Position numbers and translations under genes: made by a program. From Actinopolymorpha rutila (GTDB lineage Bacteria > Actinomycetota > Actinomycetes > Propionibacteriales > Actinopolymorphaceae), in the NCBI RefSeq assembly GCF_013407855.1, contig NZ_JACBZH010000001.1:5332001-5396000 (forward strand): 64,000 nt of DNA, read 5' to 3'. This document shows positions 34,258-43,051 of this stretch, one piece after another (the first letter of the stretch is position 1; each line of letters begins with the position of its first letter). The notes below the pieces were generated by a model that saw only the letters and a program-made list of their open reading frames with translations, ran no database searches and was not told the origin of the DNA.

Positions 34258-35037
34258 GTGTCCACCATCGAAGCCACCGTCTGCCTGGATGCGGACCAGA
34301 TCGCCGCCTTCCACCGCGACGGGTTCCTCTCCCTGCCCGCACTCACCACTCCGGACGAGGTGGCGTTGCTGCGTGAGGTCTACGACCGGCTGTTCTCCAG
34401 CGCCGCCGGCACCTTCCGCGACGGCGACCACCTCGGGCTGGCTCAGCTCGACGAGGAGGGCCGCGAGACCCTCCCGCAGATCCTCAACCCGGAGACGTAC
34501 GCACCCGAACTCCTGGACACCCAGGCCCGGGTGAACGCGTTCGCGGTCGCCGGCCAGTTGCTGGGTTCCGACGTCACCCGGGCGGGTGACCACGCGATCA
34601 TGAAGCCGGCCGGTCACGGGGCGCCGACACCCTGGCACCAGGACGAGGCGTACTGGCATCCGGGCTACGACCACCAGGCGATCAGCTTCTGGATGCCGCT
34701 GCAGGACACGACGGTCGGGATGGGCTGCATGCAGTTCGTGCCCGGTAGCCACGCTCTCGGCGTACGCCCACACCGGCTGGCCGACCCCGAGGCGCACGCG
34801 CTCGAACTCGAGCCAGCCGAGGCCGAGGCGGCCGATGGCCGCGCGGCCGCCTGCCCCCTTCCGGCCGGCGGCGCGACGATCCACCACTGCCGGACGGTGC
34901 ACTACGCGGGGCCGAACCGTTCGGGCGTCCCGCGCCGGGCGTACATCATGGGATTCCAGGTCGCCCCCACCCCGGTCGAGACTCCGCACGACTACTACTG
35001 GCAACGGCCCGAGTGGTACGGCTCGCAACCGTCGTAG
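34258..35037 (+). CDS. PhyH-family Fe(II)/2-oxoglutarate oxygenase, copy 2
   Basis: GTG 34258 follows GGAGG by 4-5 bases, giving 259 residues. The triad is His127 and Asp129 in TPWHQDEAYWHPG and a distal His (about 209-215) in TIHHCRTVHYAGPN, with Arg226/227 near the end. CMQFVPGSHALGVRPH is the usual core strand. It is more distant from copy 1 than a recent duplicate would be. Translation is probably linked to the AraC gene 17 bases upstream, and a ROK gene follows 49 bases later. Confidence 0.88.
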   Translation: MSTIEATVCLDADQIAAFHRDGFLSLPALTTPDEVALLREVYDRLFSSAAGTFRDGDHLGLAQLDEEGRETLPQILNPETYAPELLDTQARVNAFAVAGQLLGSDVTRAGDHAIMKPAGHGAPTPWHQDEAYWHPGYDHQAISFWMPLQDTTVGMGCMQFVPGSHALGVRPHRLADPEAHALELEPAEAEAADGRAAACPLPAGGATIHHCRTVHYAGPNRSGVPRRAYIMGFQVAPTPVETPHDYYWQRPEWYGSQPS

Positions 35038-35086
35038 GATCACCGATCTGCTGGGCGGGGCCGGCAACTCGATGGGAGGCTGCAGG

Positions 35087-36025
35087 GTGGAACCGGAGAA
35101 AGACGTCGTCCTCGCGCTCGACGTAGGCGGGACCAAACTGGCCGGTGCGCTGGTCGACGACCGCCTGGAGGTTCTCTGGTACGCCGAAAGCCCGACGCCG
35201 CGTTCACCGCAGGGCGGGGATCCGGCGCTGGCCGCCACCGCGGCGCTGGCCGAGGACCTCCGCTCCCACGCCGGCCGGCGGGGCCGGCGGGTCCAGGGAG
35301 TGGGCGCGGGATTCCCGGAGTACGTCGACGACAAGGGACGGTTGACATCCCGGGAGGTGCTGGCCTGGACCGAGCAGCCGTGCGACGCCCTCGCTGCGGT
35401 CTGCCCGGGGGTTCCGGTCGCGATCGAGTCCGACGTTCGCTGCGGAGCCATCGCGGAGTGGCGGCACGGTGCGGGCAAGGGGCACCCCGGGCTCTTCTAC
35501 GTCGCCCTCGGCACCGGGCTGTCCGCCGTGGCGATCGTCGACGGCATCGTCGTACGGGGTGCGCGTGGCGAGGCGATCGCCCTGGGCGAGTGGGACGTGC
35601 CGGCCCGGGTGGATGCCACGTGGACCGGCGGCCTGGAGAGCTTCGTCTCCGGCCGGGGCATCGAGCACCGCTACGCCCAGTTGACCGGAGCCGAGGTGTC
35701 GACGCGTGAGATCGCCGCCATGGCGGAGGGCGGGGATCCGGCCGCGACCATGCTCCTGACCTCCGCCGGAAACGCACTGGGCATGGCGCTCGCCGACGTC
35801 GTTGCCCTGCTCGATCCACCTGTGCTCGTCCTCGGCGGCGGGCTGGGCAGCGCCGACACCCTTGTGCGTAAGGCCGTACGCGAGAGCTACGCAGCCCGTA
35901 CCCGGCGCCGGCCGAACCCGCCGCCGCTGGTCACCGCCGCGCTCGGTCCCCGCGCCGGCCTCGTCGGCGGCGCCCTGGTCGCACTGGCGGCCCGCTCCGA
36001 CTCCCGCTCCGACTCACCTGCGTGA
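35087..36025 (+). CDS. ROK-family protein lacking the zinc-binding motif
   Basis: GTG 35087 is set by GGGAGG seven bases upstream, giving 312 residues. The ATP loop is VVLALDVGGTKLAGALVDDR, a second phosphate loop is FYVALGTGLSAVAIVDG, and the likely catalytic Asp lies in AIESDVRCGAIAEW. The adenosine motif is PVLVLGGGLGSADTL. Where ROK kinases have E-I-G-H and a CxCGxxGCxE zinc site, this protein has IALGEWDVP and TWTGGLESFVSG, so the metal ligands are gone. It lacks a DNA-binding domain, so a kinase or derived sensor role is open. Confidence 0.87.
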   Translation: MEPEKDVVLALDVGGTKLAGALVDDRLEVLWYAESPTPRSPQGGDPALAATAALAEDLRSHAGRRGRRVQGVGAGFPEYVDDKGRLTSREVLAWTEQPCDALAAVCPGVPVAIESDVRCGAIAEWRHGAGKGHPGLFYVALGTGLSAVAIVDGIVVRGARGEAIALGEWDVPARVDATWTGGLESFVSGRGIEHRYAQLTGAEVSTREIAAMAEGGDPAATMLLTSAGNALGMALADVVALLDPPVLVLGGGLGSADTLVRKAVRESYAARTRRRPNPPPLVTAALGPRAGLVGGALVALAARSDSRSDSPA

Positions 36026-36046
36026 GCCGGAGCGGGCCGTGAACAC

Positions 36047-36072
36047 CCGGAGCGGGTCGCCTACCGCTCCGG
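36047..36072. terminator. Hairpin between convergent ROK and Gfo/Idh genes
   Basis: The perfect 9-bp inverted repeat CCGGAGCGG (36047-36055) and CCGCTCCGG (36064-36072) is separated by 8 bases. A further copy of the left arm is at 36027-36035. There is no T-tract, as is common in actinobacterial terminators. It can serve both converging transcripts. The right arm lies just inside the Gfo/Idh 3' end. Confidence 0.6.
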
Positions 36073-37164
36073 ATCGTGCACCAGGTGAGCGTCCTGCCGG
36101 TCGTCGCCGGTGTCGAACGTCGGCGGAGTGAAGGTGCTCTCGATCGTCCTCGTCTGCCCGTCCCGGCCGGCGTCGATGGCCTTGATCATGACCTCCAGCG
36201 CGTGGTAGGCGTGCTCGGGCGTGATCACCGGTGCGACGTCGTTGTCGATGCAGTCGACCAGGTGGCGAAGGCCGTCGGTCCAGGGCCACCGCGGATCGCG
36301 GTCACCGTGGATCTTCCACGCACCGACGTCGTTCTGCCACAGCTCGTATCCCGCGGGTGCCCAGTCGTCGCCCATCATCTGGACGGTGCCCTTGCTGCCG
36401 TACACCTCGATCGCGGGTCCGCGGTACGCCTGCATCGAGAATCCCGTGGTGATGGAGGCGAACGTCGCGTCGCCGAAGTCGAGCAGGATCTGGAAGTTGT
36501 CCTCGACCTCCACCTTGATGAGCTCGTCGTCGACCACCCGCTCCGGCGTCGCGGTGCCCGCCATCGCGGTCACCTGCCGCACCGGGCCGAGCCAGCCGGT
36601 CAGCGACGTGACGTTGTAGACGCCGAGGTCGAAGAGCGGACCTCCGCCGGAGCGGTAGAACCACTGCCCCCACCAGGGGCCTGCCCACCCGTAGCGCGCC
36701 CGCGCGAGGTGAACCCGGCCGATGTCGCCGCGAGCGATGTGCCGCCACATGTCCTGGTACGTGGGGCTCAGGATCACCGACGGAGCGCAGACCAGGTGGC
36801 CGGGACTCTCCTTCGCCACCTCGACCAGCTTCGCGGCCTCGTCGAGGGTCACCCCCATGGGCTTCTCGACCAGGACGTGCTTGCCGGCTTCCAGCGCGGC
36901 CAGAGCCAGCGGCCCGTGCTCGGGCATCGAGGTGAGGACGAGTACGGCGTCTACGTCCGGGGAGTCGATGATCTCCCGCGGGTCGGTGGTGACCCACGGG
37001 ATGTCGTGCCGCTCACCCGTCGCCCGCGCCCTCTCGGGGACGACGTCGCACGCGGCGACCGTGCGGATGCGACCCCGCTCACGCAGCTCACGGGCCAGGC
37101 TCATGTACGGCCCGTTCATGACGCTGCCGCAACCGATGAATCCGACATTGACCGGGCGGCTCAT
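36061..37164 (-). CDS. Gfo/Idh/MocA-family oxidoreductase
   Basis: The product has 367 residues from ATG 37164, whose ATGA overlaps the bicupin stop by four bases. The NAD(P)-binding motif is VGFIGCGSVMNGPYM. The family's EKPMG-type signature is present as HVLVEKPMGVTLDEA, carrying the catalytic-site Lys. The active-site His helix sits in the GGPLFDLGVYNVTSLTGWLG region, where the usual Asp/His pair is represented by Asp and Asn, a possible deviation. The C-terminal beta-sheet domain follows. It likely oxidises a sugar, inositol or derivative in concert with the upstream bicupin. Confidence 0.92.
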   Translation of the reverse strand: MSRPVNVGFIGCGSVMNGPYMSLARELRERGRIRTVAACDVVPERARATGERHDIPWVTTDPREIIDSPDVDAVLVLTSMPEHGPLALAALEAGKHVLVEKPMGVTLDEAAKLVEVAKESPGHLVCAPSVILSPTYQDMWRHIARGDIGRVHLARARYGWAGPWWGQWFYRSGGGPLFDLGVYNVTSLTGWLGPVRQVTAMAGTATPERVVDDELIKVEVEDNFQILLDFGDATFASITTGFSMQAYRGPAIEVYGSKGTVQMMGDDWAPAGYELWQNDVGAWKIHGDRDPRWPWTDGLRHLVDCIDNDVAPVITPEHAYHALEVMIKAIDAGRDGQTRTIESTFTPPTFDTGDDRQDAHLVHDPER

Positions 37165-38051
37165 CGGCCACCTCCCTCTCGTTCGTGCAGACCGGCGGGT
37201 AGATAGGACGGTGCCGTCGCGAACAGGAACCGTGCCTGCCCCTGCGAGACGTTGTGGTACTGATGCGCGGTCCCCCGTGGTACGTAGAAGCCGTCGCCCG
37301 GGCCGAGCTCGAACCAGATCGGCGCGCTCGTCGCGTCCGGCAGCAGGATGTTGAGGCGGCCCTCCAGCACGTACACGCTTTCGTCGCCGTCGTGCCGCTC
37401 GACCGGACTGCGCCGGCCCGGCAGGAGCACGCCCTTGCCGACGGTCAGATGCTCGGTGCTGACGAGCAGGCCGACGAGGTACTCACCGGCGGGATCCTCC
37501 AACCGCCACAGGAGGTCGGCGTCGCGAATGACGCGGAACGAGCGGTTCTTCTTGATCTGCTCCTCGTTCATCGGCCACTGGGTGAGCTCGTCGTTGTCGT
37601 GGTAGTTCCACTCGGTGAGGTTCTCCTTCGTCCGCGCATAGCCGGAGGAGGTGCCCTGCGAGGGCGGTGGCGCGAAGAGTTCGAGCACCCGGAGCCTTGC
37701 CGTCGCGTCGTAGTTGAAGCCGTGGTGCCAGGTGTCGCGGCGGAAGAAGACACTCTCGCCGGCATGCGCGACCTCGACCTCGCCCGTGCCGGGGTTGGCG
37801 ATCACGAGCGTGCCTTCCAGTACGTGGTACACCTCGTCGGCGGCGAAGATCGTGCGGTTCTGGTCAGAGTGCTGGAACCGTCCGCCGGGCGGCAGGCTGA
37901 GCTCGAGCTGGTGCACGGAGTCCGATGACACGTAGATCCGGTCCTCGACGAGCCCGGCCTCCTCGTCGCCCCACAGGTGGAGGGTCGCGTCCGCGCGGCG
38001 GATCGGGGTTGCCTTGTCGTACGACGGCCGAGGCGACGGTCGACGGGCCAT
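37161..38051 (-). CDS. Bicupin domain protein
   Basis: ATG 38051 follows AAAGGA, giving 296 residues. Two cupin barrels are visible. The first has GGRFQHSDQNRTIFAADEVY and HVLEGTLVIANPGTGE, ending FFRRDTWHHGFN. The second has RRSPVERHDGDESVYVLEGR and FYVPRGTAHQYHNVS. The His/Glu sets in both could bind metal. The protein is coupled to the downstream Gfo/Idh gene by a four-base overlap and follows the GntR gene by 42 bases. Isomerase, lyase or sensor roles all occur in cupins, so no reaction is assigned. Confidence 0.85.
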   Translation of the reverse strand: MARRPSPRPSYDKATPIRRADATLHLWGDEEAGLVEDRIYVSSDSVHQLELSLPPGGRFQHSDQNRTIFAADEVYHVLEGTLVIANPGTGEVEVAHAGESVFFRRDTWHHGFNYDATARLRVLELFAPPPSQGTSSGYARTKENLTEWNYHDNDELTQWPMNEEQIKKNRSFRVIRDADLLWRLEDPAGEYLVGLLVSTEHLTVGKGVLLPGRRSPVERHDGDESVYVLEGRLNILLPDATSAPIWFELGPGDGFYVPRGTAHQYHNVSQGQARFLFATAPSYLPAGLHEREGGGR

Positions 38052-38093
38052 AGGTCGGGGTCCTTTCAACGGGGTTCGTGACGTGGTGCCGGC

Positions 38094-38861
38094 TCAGTCG
38101 CCGGGCAGCGGGCGGCGGCCGTCGCGGAGCACGGTGCGGAAGCGGTAACGGTCGCCCCGATACGTGATCCGGCCGACCTCGAACGCTCGGTCGTTGTCGT
38201 CGAAGCAGGTGTACGCACCGACCAGGACCGCCTCGCCGGGAGCAAGTCCCAGTTGCGCAGCCTCGCCGGGCTCGGCACCTCTGGCCTGGAGCATGTACTC
38301 CGACCGGGTGGGGGTGATCCCACAGCTTTCGCGCAGGGTGGCGTACAGGGACCGGGTGGAGTAGTCGGCGTCCAGCGCCTCGCGCACGAGGGCGACCGGC
38401 AGCAGTGCGCTGGCCACCGCGACCGGCACGTCATCGAGCTTGCGCAGCCGGTCGAGGCTGAAAACCTCAGACCCGGGTGCGATTCCGAGGTCCTCGGCCT
38501 CCTCGAGCGTGGCTGGCCTGGTCGACTGGTTCAGCACCTCCGCCGACGCAGTGAGGCCGCGCAACGCCGCGATCTCGGTGAAGCTCAGCGGCGGCTCGTG
38601 TCCCTCCTCCACCACGCTCGGCGTGACGACGTGCCACCCGCGACCCTGCGTCGGCTGGAGTACGCCGTCGTCACGAAGGGCGCGTAGCGCGACGCGAAGG
38701 GTTGCCCGGCTGACCCCGACCTGAGTGCTGAGCTCGCGCTCGGGCGGAAGCTGCGCGCCGGGCCGCAACGTGCCGTCCGAGATGGCCCCGACGAACATTC
38801 GGTAGACCTGCATGGACGGAGGCTCGTCGCTGTCCTTCCGAACACCCTTGAGGATCGCCAC
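38094..38861 (-). CDS. GntR-family regulator, HutC/UTRA type
   Basis: GTG 38861 is chosen for the GAGGGG a few bases upstream, giving 255 residues; a longer frame reaches 38924. The winged helix is QLPPERELSTQVGVSRATLR and VALRALRDDGVLQPTQGRGW. The C-terminal UTRA domain binds a small effector (SEVFSLDRLRKLDDVPVAVA, YRGDRYRFRTVL). It is first in an apparent GntR-bicupin-Gfo/Idh operon, with a palindrome just upstream. Autorepression relieved by a sugar or acid metabolite is the expected mode. Confidence 0.9.
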   Translation of the reverse strand: MAILKGVRKDSDEPPSMQVYRMFVGAISDGTLRPGAQLPPERELSTQVGVSRATLRVALRALRDDGVLQPTQGRGWHVVTPSVVEEGHEPPLSFTEIAALRGLTASAEVLNQSTRPATLEEAEDLGIAPGSEVFSLDRLRKLDDVPVAVASALLPVALVREALDADYSTRSLYATLRESCGITPTRSEYMLQARGAEPGEAAQLGLAPGEAVLVGAYTCFDDNDRAFEVGRITYRGDRYRFRTVLRDGRRPLPGD

Positions 38862-38893
38862 CCCAACCCCTCTTGCCCGCCTTTGGATCACAT

Positions 38894-38913
38894 TGGTCTG
38901 GAATGCTAGACCA
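38894..38913. promoter_or_regulatory. Candidate GntR operator
   Basis: The inverted repeat TGGTCT (38894-38899) and AGACCA (38908-38913) has an 8-base spacer and lies 33 bases upstream of the GntR start. HutC-type regulators often use GGTCTAGACC-like palindromes, and both arms match that half site. This suggests autoregulation of the GntR-bicupin-Gfo/Idh operon. Confidence 0.5.
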
Positions 38914-38983
38914 CTGCGGACCACGCGGGCGCCATTGGCGGCCGGCCGGATCCGGCCACGACCAGGCTGCGTGCTCTGACAGC

Positions 38984-40591
38984 TCAGGGTGACTGCGGAC
39001 CGCGGTGTCGCTCGGCGTTCGCCAGAAACTCCGCCATCTCCTCGTCACCAGCCGCGTGCCGAGCCCACCCCTCCGCGGTCGCGTGGTAGCGGTGATCGCG
39101 AATCGTCAGGTCGATGCCATGGTCGACCAGGAACCGCGCCGCCTCGTGCTTGCCGTGGAGCACACACTCGTGCAGGATGCTCGCCGGTTCGTGCGTGGCC
39201 CATCTGGTGTTGATGTCCGCGCCACTGTCGAGCAGGAACGACGCGACCTCGAACTCCGCGTTCATGCATGCCCACGCAAGTGCGGTATCGAGGATCTGCT
39301 GGATGGTGGCGCCGGTCCAGGAGAGGTTCGTTCTGGTGCGTGGACTGTTTCCCGGGTAGTGGTCGTGCGGGCTGCCGAGCACGGGCCGGCCGCTTCCGTC
39401 GAACCAGCGTCTCACCCGGGCGAGGTCCCCCGTCCCCGCCGCATGCGGCAGGTCGTCGGGGAGCGGCCAGATCCGGGTCAGCCGGCGTACCAGACCGGCA
39501 TTGCCGTATTCCAGGGCGAACACGACTGCCGCCGACTCGGGGGGTGTACGACAACCCAGCACGGCCGGCGAGCGGTCGAGGAACTCGACGACGAACGCCT
39601 CGCGCCCATGCACCGCCGCGTGTTCCAGCAGGTCGATCTGAAGGTCGAGACAAGCGTTCCCCAGCAGCCAGGGTTCGGCTGTCAACCACCGGTTGGCAGC
39701 GTCGAGATCGTCGTCGTCCACCGCCAGCATGAGCTGCAGGGCCACGAACAGCCGCCAGGGATCCATGTCGGTGCCGGCCTGCTCGCTGTCCCACTCGCGT
39801 CCCCTCGCGCACAGGAACCGCACGAATGCCGCGCGGTCACCCCACCGGTCGATTCGCTCACTCAGCCCGCGGTCGGACGCAACGCAATGGTCCAGCAACA
39901 TCGACGCCACGGCTACCTGACCGAATCGACACGCATGGAGAAAGGACCGGGTCACATCTGCCGGATCGGCACTCGCACCGAGGTCGGCCCGTACGCCGTC
40001 CAGGTCACCCAGAGCCGCAAAGGTCGCAAGCGTGCGCGGGAGTGCACCCTTGCTCCGCAGCAGCCGAAGCATCCCGGCGGCACCGGTTCGGATGACTCGC
40101 TCCGCCACCGACGGGTCGACCACCGCGCCTGCTTCGATCAGGAACGCCGCACACTCGGGTCGGTTGTACACGTCCTCGCGGGTGGGATCGGCGCTGTCGT
40201 TCGCGAACGAGGTAGTGGCGAGGAGCAGGCCGTCGCCAAGATCGTCCCGCCACGTGAGTAGGCCCGGATGCTCGGCCACCAGTTGGCGAAGGCGTCCGAC
40301 GTCGTTGTCATGGATGGCCCGTCCGGCCTGGCCGGCCGCCCAGGCCAGGCTGCTGCCGTCGCGACGGAGCACCTCGGCCCGCAGATCCTGCCAGCCGCCG
40401 AAGCCGTACTCGCGGGCAACGACCAGCTGGGCATCCCGACGTGACAGGGGGACGGAGATGCCCGGCACCATGACACGGGCACGGGCGACGGCGTCGGCGC
40501 TCCCTGCCGCGGTGTCGCGGGCAATCTTCTTCGCCTGCTTGCGGATCGACTCCCACGAGGGACGGTCGGGGAGGGTACTTGGCGTGGTCAC
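38984..40591 (-). CDS. Ankyrin-repeat protein
   Basis: GTG 40591 follows AAGGAGG by 6-7 bases, giving 535 residues. The N-terminus (SWESIRKQAKKIARD, RRDAQLVVAREYGFGGWQDL) is a short domain common in actinobacterial ankyrin proteins. Ankyrin-like repeats cover the rest, clearest at the end: ALAWACMNAEFEVASFLLDS with GADINTRW, then ILHECVLHGKHEAARFLVDH. It has no signal peptide. The role is probably protein binding in the cytosol. It lies downstream of the second SBP on the same strand, with a hairpin between, so it may be a separate unit. Confidence 0.87.
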   Translation of the reverse strand: MTTPSTLPDRPSWESIRKQAKKIARDTAAGSADAVARARVMVPGISVPLSRRDAQLVVAREYGFGGWQDLRAEVLRRDGSSLAWAAGQAGRAIHDNDVGRLRQLVAEHPGLLTWRDDLGDGLLLATTSFANDSADPTREDVYNRPECAAFLIEAGAVVDPSVAERVIRTGAAGMLRLLRSKGALPRTLATFAALGDLDGVRADLGASADPADVTRSFLHACRFGQVAVASMLLDHCVASDRGLSERIDRWGDRAAFVRFLCARGREWDSEQAGTDMDPWRLFVALQLMLAVDDDDLDAANRWLTAEPWLLGNACLDLQIDLLEHAAVHGREAFVVEFLDRSPAVLGCRTPPESAAVVFALEYGNAGLVRRLTRIWPLPDDLPHAAGTGDLARVRRWFDGSGRPVLGSPHDHYPGNSPRTRTNLSWTGATIQQILDTALAWACMNAEFEVASFLLDSGADINTRWATHEPASILHECVLHGKHEAARFLVDHGIDLTIRDHRYHATAEGWARHAAGDEEMAEFLANAERHRGPQSP

Positions 40592-40777
40592 GGCGACCTC
40601 CTTCCACATACCGCCTGTGGCCCGCTGAGACCAGGCTGAAAGAAGGTGCGAAGCACGCTGGACGAACCAGAGGACAGGTGGGAGTTGGTTCCCTTGCCGC
40701 GGGCAGGTGGCGCCCTGGAGCGCGCTGCCAGCAGTATCCAGAGCACCCCGCCGGCTTGTCAATCACGACGGACGCCC

Positions 40778-40799
40778 GGGCATGGCGCCCGGCATGCCA
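40778..40799 (-). terminator. Possible terminator hairpin after the second SBP_bac_5 gene
   Basis: On the minus strand, 16 bases after the SBP stop, GGCATG and CATGCC pair around the 8-base loop CCGGGCGC. The stem is short (6-7 bp) and has no T-tract. The 40592-40814 interval holds no other feature I can support. Confidence 0.35.
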
Positions 40800-40814
40800 G
40801 GCTTGGGGTCTGCC

Positions 40815-42791
40815 CTAGGCGCGGAGGTAGAACTGCTCCGGGCCGGCCGGGGCCGGGTCCGGATACAACGAGCCTTCGGGGATCGGCTCGGGGACGTTGC
40901 GGACCTTGTTCTGCACGATCGAGTAGCGACCGGCGATCAGGACCGTGCCGATCGTGTAGAACTCCTCCGCGGAGACGCGCAGGATCTCGGCGAAGAGCCG
41001 TCGGCGTTCCTCTTCGTCCATGGTGATCTTGATGGTGTCGTACAACTCCATCTGGCGAAGTGGCGCGGCCGGTGGCTTCTCGCCGCTCTTGCCGCCGGTC
41101 GCGTACCAGTCGGCCCACTGCCTGGCGTAGTAGCAGCGTCCGGCGATCGGAAAGAACCAGCCCGGGTCGAGGATCGCGTCGCGCAGGCCGTTCTCCGCGC
41201 TGTAGAGCACGGCGTCGTGTTCGTTGGCGAACAGACGCTTCCAGAACAGCGGGCCGCCCTGAGCCTGGACCCGTAGCTGGACACCGACCGCCTTCCAGTA
41301 GTTCTGCACCAGTTCGGCGGTGGCCGGGTAGGTGGGGTCGAAGCCGGTCGGCAGCTCCACGGTGAAGGCGACCCGCCGGCCGTCCGGGCGCAGCCGCCAG
41401 CCGGCGCCGTCCCGCCGGGTGAGCCCGGCACGGTCGAGCCGGCGGTTCGCCTCCGCAACGTCGTACTTCGTGTACTGCTTGGCCAGCTTCTCGTCGTAGA
41501 AGTCCGACTCGGGCCGCGGTGCCGACTGGTAGGGCTTTCCCTGGCGCTGGTGCACGGCCTTGATCAGCTCGGCACGGTTGATGGCGTACGACAGCCCGAT
41601 CCGGAAGTCCTTGTTCTGGAAGAGCTTTCGGGTCGCGGGGTTCTTGTGCGTGAGGTTGAGACAGAACACCCCGTTGTTGATGTCGGAGGTCATCTGGTCG
41701 ATCAGCCGGTACTCGCCCTTCTCGGTGCTCCGGGCGAAGACCGGCTTGTTGGACGGCGTGAGGATGTCGGTGGACGGAAGCGTGTACTCCCCGTTGCTCA
41801 CCTTGAGCACCGCCGTCTCCGGACTGGTCACGACCTCGACGACCACTTCGTCCAGGTACGGCAACTGGCTGCCGTCGGGATCGGTCTTCCAGTAGTACGG
41901 GTTGCGCTTCGCGACCAGCCGGTCCTTCGTCAGCGGCGTCGCGACCATCCAGGGCAGGAGGACGGGCAGGTCGGGGTTCTGCCAGATCGCCAGACCCGAC
42001 GTGCCGTCGCCTCCCTTGCCGAAGTACAGCTGGTTCCAGTCGGTGAGCTTCGCTTCCTTGACGAGCTTGTCCAGGTCCGGGTTGTACTTCTTGTGGAACC
42101 GCCGGAGGTAGTGCTTGGGCGACGCCGCGAGGATGTTGCCCTCGGGGCTGGCCAGGCGTTCGAGGAAGAACGCGTGTGGCTCGGCGAAGGAGAACCTGCA
42201 GGTTACGTCGTCCACCTTGGTGAAGCGGGCCGGCTTTCCGCCGGGCGCCAGCCATTCCGGGAAGACCGGGAAGAGGTCCTCGTTGGAGAGCACGTCGGAG
42301 AAGGCGAACGCGATGTCGTCGACGGTGAAGGGTTTGCCGTCAGACCACCGCATTCCCTTGCGCAGATGGAAGACGTACTCCTTCCCATCCGCGTCGACCT
42401 CCCACGACACGACGTTCGGGATCACTCCGGAGAAGTCCGGTGCCCAGCGAACGAGCGGGTCGTAGCCGATGTTCTCGTACACCGACGAACCGTCGATCCC
42501 CTGGATGAACGTCTTCCACGTTCCGCCGTACGAACCGGCCTCCTGGGCCGGCTTGAGGACGAGCGGGCGTTCGGGCAACCGGTCCTTGACGGCCGGCAGC
42601 TTGCCCGCCTTCACCTGCGCGGCCAGGGCGGGCGCCTCCTTCCCCTTGCTGCCAGTCGGTTTTCCCTTGGACTTGCTGGTCGGATCGGTGCTCAGCAGGT
42701 CACAACCGAACAGCGAGGTCGCGGCGAGCGCGGCACCTCCGGTGGACAGCAGCAGTTCTCGCCTCGTGAGGTGTCGTCGCTGGTTTCCCAT
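40815..42791 (-). CDS. Tat lipoprotein, ABC-type solute-binding protein (SBP_bac_5), paralogue
   Basis: It has 658 residues from ATG 42791. The Tat/lipoprotein signal is TRRELLLSTGGAALAATSLF with lipobox FGC, then DLLSTDPTSKSKGK, almost the same post-lipobox words as in the protein at 30397 (NLLSTDPTSGK). Shared blocks include NPYYWKTDPDGSQLPYLDEV, RQGKPYQSAPRPESDFYDEK and KVRNVPEPIPEGSLYPDPAP. It is anchored outside the membrane and should bind an oligosaccharide or peptide. It also lacks neighbouring permease genes. It and the first copy probably serve a transporter encoded elsewhere. Confidence 0.92.
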   Translation of the reverse strand: MGNQRRHLTRRELLLSTGGAALAATSLFGCDLLSTDPTSKSKGKPTGSKGKEAPALAAQVKAGKLPAVKDRLPERPLVLKPAQEAGSYGGTWKTFIQGIDGSSVYENIGYDPLVRWAPDFSGVIPNVVSWEVDADGKEYVFHLRKGMRWSDGKPFTVDDIAFAFSDVLSNEDLFPVFPEWLAPGGKPARFTKVDDVTCRFSFAEPHAFFLERLASPEGNILAASPKHYLRRFHKKYNPDLDKLVKEAKLTDWNQLYFGKGGDGTSGLAIWQNPDLPVLLPWMVATPLTKDRLVAKRNPYYWKTDPDGSQLPYLDEVVVEVVTSPETAVLKVSNGEYTLPSTDILTPSNKPVFARSTEKGEYRLIDQMTSDINNGVFCLNLTHKNPATRKLFQNKDFRIGLSYAINRAELIKAVHQRQGKPYQSAPRPESDFYDEKLAKQYTKYDVAEANRRLDRAGLTRRDGAGWRLRPDGRRVAFTVELPTGFDPTYPATAELVQNYWKAVGVQLRVQAQGGPLFWKRLFANEHDAVLYSAENGLRDAILDPGWFFPIAGRCYYARQWADWYATGGKSGEKPPAAPLRQMELYDTIKITMDEEERRRLFAEILRVSAEEFYTIGTVLIAGRYSIVQNKVRNVPEPIPEGSLYPDPAPAGPEQFYLRA

Positions 42792-43051
42792 TGGTGTCCA
42801 GCCCCCGTCGTCGGGTCCGCGGCAGCACTTCGGATTGCCACAGCCTGATCAGGCCCCGACCGGATGTCAACCAACCGGGACGAACGTGAGCAAACGTGGT
42901 CGTTCCGGCGGGAGGTTTCACGCGACCGGGAACGCCCCGATTGGTGTCCGACCTGTGCGGGAAGGCTCTACGGCGCGGTTGCCGCGCGGTGGGACTCCAC
43001 GCCGCGTCGTCGACCACTCCACTTCGGATCGGCCAGCGCACGGAGCCCGAC

